From: Chitinophagaceae bacterium
Lineage (GTDB): Bacteria; Bacteroidota; Bacteroidia; Chitinophagales; Chitinophagaceae
Reading direction: 5' to 3'
NCBI GenBank assembly: GCA_023229465.1
Contig: JALNZE010000006.1
Location: forward strand, 1 to 64,000
Length of the DNA stretch: 64,000 nt
Shown: positions 60,230 to 64,000 of the stretch, piece by piece
Layout of the letters: the number at the start of each line of letters is the position of its first letter
How positions within the stretch are numbered: the first letter of the stretch is position 1
The notes under the pieces: model-generated
What the model saw: the letters and a program-made list of their open reading frames with translations, nothing else
The model's database searches: none
Told to the model about the DNA's origin: nothing
Position numbers and translations under genes: made by a program

Positions 60230-62395
60230 ATGAATCAACCCAAACGATACTTAATTACTTCCGCTCTTCCTTATGCAAATGGATTAAAACATATTGGCCA
60301 CCTGGCAGGCGCCTATTTACCGGCAGACATTTATGTGAGATACCTGAAAGCGAAAAAGCTGGATGTAGTATTTGTTTGCGGCAGTGATGAACATGGTACA
60401 GCCATCCCCATACAAGCCACCAAAGAGGGAACCACGGCAAGGGCCATTATTGATAAGTATCACCCCATCATGGAGCAGAATTTTAAGGATATGGGCATTG
60501 ACTTTGATATTTATCACCGCACCAGCGATCCCCTGCATAAGGAAACCGCTCAGGAATTTTTTACAAAACTGAATAACAACGGGGATCTTGAGGTTAAAGA
60601 AACAGAACAATATTTTGATGAGCAGGCCAATAGCTTTCTCGCGGACAGATACATTCAGGGAACCTGCCCCAACTGCCATTTCGAATATGCATTTGGCGAT
60701 CAGTGTGAGCGTTGCGGTAAAAGCCTGAGTCCGGATGAATTGATCAATCCCGTAAGTACTTTAAGCGGCAATAAGCCCATCAAAAAAATTACCCGGCATT
60801 GGTACCTTCCGCTTAACAGGCATGAAGATTTTTTGCGCAAATGGATCCTGAAAGATCATGCCAACGACTGGAGAGCTACGGTTATTGGTCAATGTAAAAG
60901 CTGGATCGACGGCGGCTTACTGCCACGTGCCGTAACCCGCGACCTGGACTGGGGTGTTTCGCTTCCTGCCTCAGTAGAAGGCGGCAAAGGCAAGGTTTTA
61001 TATGTGTGGTTTGATGCACCCATCGGTTATATCAGCGCTACCAAACAATGGGCGAAAAATAATAATAAAGACTGGAGGCCGTATTGGGAAGATAAAGATA
61101 CCAAACTGGTTCATTTTATCGGAAAAGACAATATCGTTTTTCATTGTATCATTTTCCCCATCATGCTGAAACTGCATGGCAATATTTTACCAGATAATGT
61201 GCCGGCTAATGAATTCATGAACCTGGAAGGCGATAAGATGAGTACCAGCCGCGGTTGGAAAGTGGAGATGCAGGATTATATTGATGACTTTATTAAAAAA
61301 GAAAATGGCGGCAGCCAGATGGCAGATGCATTGCGCTATTACCTTACACTTATCGCGCCCGAAACCAAAGACAGTGAATTTACCTGGCAGGGTTTTCAGG
61401 ATGCCAATAACAGTGAGCTGGTGAGCATATTTGGTAATTTTGTAAACCGCTCCCTGGTGTTAATGCATAAATTATGTAATGGTAAAGTGCCACCATTACA
61501 CCTTGATACTTTAACGGACCTGGATAAATCTACCATTGACGAGATAAGAATAGCCAAAGAAAAAGTAGCATCCCTGCTGGAACAATATAAGTTTCGCGAC
61601 GCGATGTTTGAGGTAATGAACCTTGCCCGAACCGGTAACCAGTACATGCAGAAAAAAGAACCCTGGATTGTAGTGAAACAGGCAGGTGACAATGGAAAGC
61701 CCACTGTTGAAGCGCAACAATCTATAGATAATACCCTTCATATCTGTTTACAGTTATGTGCCAACCTTGCCATACTCATAAATCCTTTCCTCCCGTTTAC
61801 AGCCCGGAAAATGTGTTACCTGATGAAAGTGGTAGACAAATTACTGGACTGGGAAAATGCCGGGAAAATGAAACTGCTGAGTGTAGGTTATTCCTTACGC
61901 GCACCGGAATTGTTGTTCCGGAAAATTGAGGATGCGGAAATAACGTATCAAATTGAAAAATTAAAATCGGCTATCGTGAATCGTGAGACGTTGGTCGTGA
62001 ATAAAAAAAATACTATGGAAGAGAGTAATCTGTCAGCAGGTGAAGAAAAAAAAGATATACCCGTTAAACCTGAAATTGTATTCGATGATTTTGCGAGGAC
62101 CGATTTGCGTGTGGGAAAAATCGTGAGTGCGGAAAAAGTAGAAAAAGCCGATAAATTATTGAAGCTGCAGGTAGATCTTGGTTTTGAAACAAGAACCATC
62201 GTATCAGGTATTGCGCTTCATTTTAAACCCGAAGAAATTATTGGCAAACAGGTAACCGTAGTTGTAAACCTGGCCCCCCGGAAAATGAGGGGAATCGAAA
62301 GCAATGGAATGATACTGATGGCAGAGAGTGCAGACGGCAAACTTCATTTTATTAATCCTGAAACCGATATTAATCCGGGAGCGGGAGTGAGTTAG
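60230..62395 (+). CDS. metG: Methionine--tRNA ligase
   Basis: A 721-residue class I aminoacyl-tRNA synthetase. The HIGH motif is at residues 21-24, the zinc cysteines form CPNC...CERC (146-162), KMSTS is at 336-340, then the anticodon-binding helical domain (about 400-570) and a C-terminal EMAP-like tRNA-binding domain (about 615-721; DFARTDLRVGKIVSAEKVEKAD). The linker (about 582-593, IVNRETLVVNKK) is encoded by a GTGAATCGTGAGACG-like dispersed repeat (61973-62006). The 232 bp upstream hold no recognised promoter motif or T-box. Confidence 0.97.
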   Translation: MNQPKRYLITSALPYANGLKHIGHLAGAYLPADIYVRYLKAKKLDVVFVCGSDEHGTAIPIQATKEGTTARAIIDKYHPIMEQNFKDMGIDFDIYHRTSDPLHKETAQEFFTKLNNNGDLEVKETEQYFDEQANSFLADRYIQGTCPNCHFEYAFGDQCERCGKSLSPDELINPVSTLSGNKPIKKITRHWYLPLNRHEDFLRKWILKDHANDWRATVIGQCKSWIDGGLLPRAVTRDLDWGVSLPASVEGGKGKVLYVWFDAPIGYISATKQWAKNNNKDWRPYWEDKDTKLVHFIGKDNIVFHCIIFPIMLKLHGNILPDNVPANEFMNLEGDKMSTSRGWKVEMQDYIDDFIKKENGGSQMADALRYYLTLIAPETKDSEFTWQGFQDANNSELVSIFGNFVNRSLVLMHKLCNGKVPPLHLDTLTDLDKSTIDEIRIAKEKVASLLEQYKFRDAMFEVMNLARTGNQYMQKKEPWIVVKQAGDNGKPTVEAQQSIDNTLHICLQLCANLAILINPFLPFTARKMCYLMKVVDKLLDWENAGKMKLLSVGYSLRAPELLFRKIEDAEITYQIEKLKSAIVNRETLVVNKKNTMEESNLSAGEEKKDIPVKPEIVFDDFARTDLRVGKIVSAEKVEKADKLLKLQVDLGFETRTIVSGIALHFKPEEIIGKQVTVVVNLAPRKMRGIESNGMILMAESADGKLHFINPETDINPGAGVS
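61973..62006. repeat. GTGAATCGTGAGACG-type repeat inside metG
   Basis: ATCGTGAATCGTGAGACGTT followed by GGTCGTGAATAAA is the same phrase type as the intergenic element at 24601. It lies in the flexible linker before the C-terminal tRNA-binding domain and keeps the frame. Confidence 0.6.
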
Positions 62396-62431
62396 GCTGC
62401 TGTTAAAGGTTGAAAGTATAAAGCGTTATTA

Positions 62432-63094
62432 TTATTTTTCAAAACTCACACACTCCTTCAATTCCCTTTCAGAATACGCCACTCCGTATTGCTTCAACAC
62501 ATCATCCGGCACGCCGTTCCATTGATTGGGGGCATTGCCCACGTAACCCAGATCCTTTACGCCCATTTCAGAAGTATAGAAACCCGTTGTAGTTAAATTT
62601 CGCATCATCGTAAAAAAAGTAACCCCCTGTTTCATGGCCGGCTTTGCTTTTTCTGGGTACGCTATCTGGTCAACGATAGCAATTTGTTGTTTAGCATCGC
62701 AGTCAATAAATGCTTTATCATAGGCTTTAAAACATTGCATATCTAACCAACGCAATCCACCCCGCAAAGGTGTTTGGTGATAAGGCATATCCTTTGCAAT
62801 AAACTCTATAAAATCGGGCACTTTTGCATCAGAGGCTGAACCACTCACAGCATCTTTAGGCATAATAATATCTGCCAAAGCGGTAATAGTGGCCATTTCA
62901 TGCACCGTAAAGAATTTTTCGTTGGCAGTCAACTTCTTCAGGTAATCTTTCTCTTCCTGCATTCTATCAGCATCCAACATTGCATCTGGTGATTCGGCAA
63001 TAGCTTTCTTATCGCTGTTTTTGCAGGCATCTACCAATACACCGGCACCTACAGTGCCTATCAGTAAGGCTTTGATCGATTTTCTTCTGTCCAT
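62432..63094 (-). CDS. Gluconate 2-dehydrogenase subunit 3 family protein
   Basis: A 220-residue exported protein. The N-terminus MDRRKSIKALLIGTVGAGVLVDACK has twin-Arg-like and hydrophobic features, so it is probably exported together with its partner oxidoreductase. TANEKFFTVHEMATITALADIIMPKD and PDFIEFIAKDM are typical of the small subunit of membrane gluconate 2-dehydrogenase-type complexes. The gene starts 20 bp after the GMC oxidoreductase stop, in the same direction, which fits a heterodimer. The real substrate may be another sugar or alcohol. Confidence 0.88.
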   Translation of the reverse strand: MDRRKSIKALLIGTVGAGVLVDACKNSDKKAIAESPDAMLDADRMQEEKDYLKKLTANEKFFTVHEMATITALADIIMPKDAVSGSASDAKVPDFIEFIAKDMPYHQTPLRGGLRWLDMQCFKAYDKAFIDCDAKQQIAIVDQIAYPEKAKPAMKQGVTFFTMMRNLTTTGFYTSEMGVKDLGYVGNAPNQWNGVPDDVLKQYGVAYSERELKECVSFEK

Positions 63095-63114
63095 ATATCG
63101 CAGATTAGTGTGAA

Positions 63115-64000
63115 TTAAAGATTTTGTTTTTTCATTTCTTCAATAATATATTCTGATGTTCTCATGGATAAAGCCAGTATCGTCCAGGTAATATTCTTAT
63201 CGGCCTGTGATACAAACTGGCTGCCATCTACACAGAACAGGGTTTTACAATCATGCGCCTGGCTCCATTTATTCAAAGCCGAATTTTTTCTGTCATTGCC
63301 CATCCGTACGGTACCCGCTTCATGAATGATATTACCGGGGTTATTCAAACCATACTTATTTTTGGCGGTATCTTCTCCCCCCCAGGTAATCACAGCTCCC
63401 ATATTGTGTAATATCTCCTTGAAGGTTTCTTTCATGTGTTTGGCCTGATTAATTTCATAATCAGAATGCTTAGTATGAAAGCGTAAAACAGGAATACCAA
63501 ATTTATCCACCACAGCCGGATCAATTTCGCAGTAGTTATTGATATTGGCCACAGCCTCTCCTCTTCCTGCCATACCCACGCCTGCACCATAAAAGAACCG
63601 AACATCTTCTTTTAAGGATGCACCATACCCCCCTGAATCCTTGGTTTTACCATTCACCTGAAACTTGCCGTTTTGGCCCTGCATATCAAAACCAAAACCA
63701 TAGGCGGGCTGCGACATACCACCCCAGTATTCAATATGATAGCCACGGGGAAAATCTAATTTTTTATTATCCAGCCACCAGGGCGTATACACGTGCATAC
63801 CACCCACCCCATCTTCATTGTACCGCTTACGGCCAAAGAGTTGTGGCAATACACCACCAATGGCGGCGCCGGTAGAATCGTGCAGGTATTTACCAACTAC
63901 ATTACTATCATTGGCCAATCCATTCGGGTGGCGGGTAGATTTTGAATTCAGTAATAGTCTCGCTGTTTCGCAGGTACTGGCCGCCAATATTACCACTCTG
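63115..64000 (-). CDS. GMC-family FAD oxidoreductase, C-terminal part (gluconate 2-dehydrogenase-like large subunit)
   Basis: The frame is open to the edge of the window, so only about 295 C-terminal residues are seen. The motifs VILAASTCETARLLLNS, NIIHEAGTVRMGND and CVDGSQFVSQADKNITWTILALSMR are the standard GMC C-terminal blocks, including the active-site His of the family. The FAD-binding N-terminus lies beyond 64000. It pairs with the downstream subunit 3 gene as a periplasmic sugar or alcohol dehydrogenase. Confidence 0.9.
   Translation of the reverse strand, partial: RVVILAASTCETARLLLNSKSTRHPNGLANDSNVVGKYLHDSTGAAIGGVLPQLFGRKRYNEDGVGGMHVYTPWWLDNKKLDFPRGYHIEYWGGMSQPAYGFGFDMQGQNGKFQVNGKTKDSGGYGASLKEDVRFFYGAGVGMAGRGEAVANINNYCEIDPAVVDKFGIPVLRFHTKHSDYEINQAKHMKETFKEILHNMGAVITWGGEDTAKNKYGLNNPGNIIHEAGTVRMGNDRKNSALNKWSQAHDCKTLFCVDGSQFVSQADKNITWTILALSMRTSEYIIEEMKKQNL

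Noticed and set aside
1..64000. Hidden CRISPR array, prophage, integron or insertion sequence
   Set aside because: No regularly spaced repeats, transposase, integrase or phage structural genes are present; the repeats seen are short, dispersed and irregular.

Overview
The window looks like a chromosomal segment of a member of the Bacteroidota, most likely the family Chitinophagaceae. The evidence is a SusC/SusD pair, a type IX secretion (T9SS) type B substrate with a gliding-motility C-terminal domain, a PorE-like OmpA protein, 7TM-DISM histidine kinases, several Bacteroidota-restricted families (DUF3467, DUF4105, DUF4293, DUF5777), and at least eleven exact copies of the Bacteroidota -7 promoter motif TAnnTTTG close to gene starts. 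I see no rRNA, CRISPR array, prophage or intact insertion sequence. Most genes are ordinary core genes.

Layout. 1-6.7 kb: a minus-strand signalling cluster of two histidine kinases (one with five tandem sensor-like repeats) and two receiver proteins, the last one truncated. 6.9-12.3 kb: tRNA-Met, a fused branched-chain 2-oxoacid dehydrogenase E1 with a fumarylacetoacetase-family hydrolase, then pth, rplY and prs. 12.4-18.3 kb: radC, DUF3467, and a susC-susD pair. 18.6-28.3 kb: folD, queE, a PorE-like envelope protein, dprA, an MFS transporter, guaB, DUF4105, and an alpha/beta hydrolase. 28.5-32 kb: a large secreted T9SS substrate and an SDR. 32.1-34.2 kb: a decaying patch with an outer-membrane barrel remnant, an OB-fold protein, a YceI gene without a usable start codon, and a DUF5777 gene with an internal deletion. 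34.3-47.8 kb: nitronate monooxygenase, nucleotidyltransferase, glyA, DUF4293, uvrA, an ECF sigma factor, a DsbD pair, purQ and envelope proteins. 47.9-54.8 kb: kup, two paired membrane-anchored hydrolases, and divergent oxyR/katA. 54.9-60 kb: a probable D-amino-acid or D-dipeptide utilisation operon (GntP permease, RidA, D-threonine aldolase/D-serine dehydratase-like enzyme, M19 dipeptidase) facing an LD-carboxypeptidase gene. 60.2-64 kb: metG and a partial gluconate-dehydrogenase-like oxidoreductase pair.

How things work together. The oxyR/katA pair is a peroxide-stress module: OxyR has cysteines at exactly 199 and 208, and an ATAG-N7-CTAT palindrome lies between the genes. The gntP-ridA-D-TA-dipeptidase genes make biochemical sense together, because RidA destroys the enamine released by PLP-dependent dehydration of D-serine.

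The most unusual layer is a set of short dispersed repeats (GGAGTTAGGAGTT-like, GTGAGTCGTGAG-like, CTCTGTGTTGAAAAAAA-like, CCTGCCTGCCGATAGGCA-like). They fill gaps between genes, abut or supply stop codons of several genes, form hairpins between convergent genes, and appear as in-frame insertions in UvrA, MetG, a histidine kinase and a hydrolase. A second theme is that several -7 promoter elements sit so close to the start codon (guaB, folD, pth, a hydrolase) that leaderless or near-leaderless mRNAs are predicted. I could run no homology searches, so family names rest on motif recognition.
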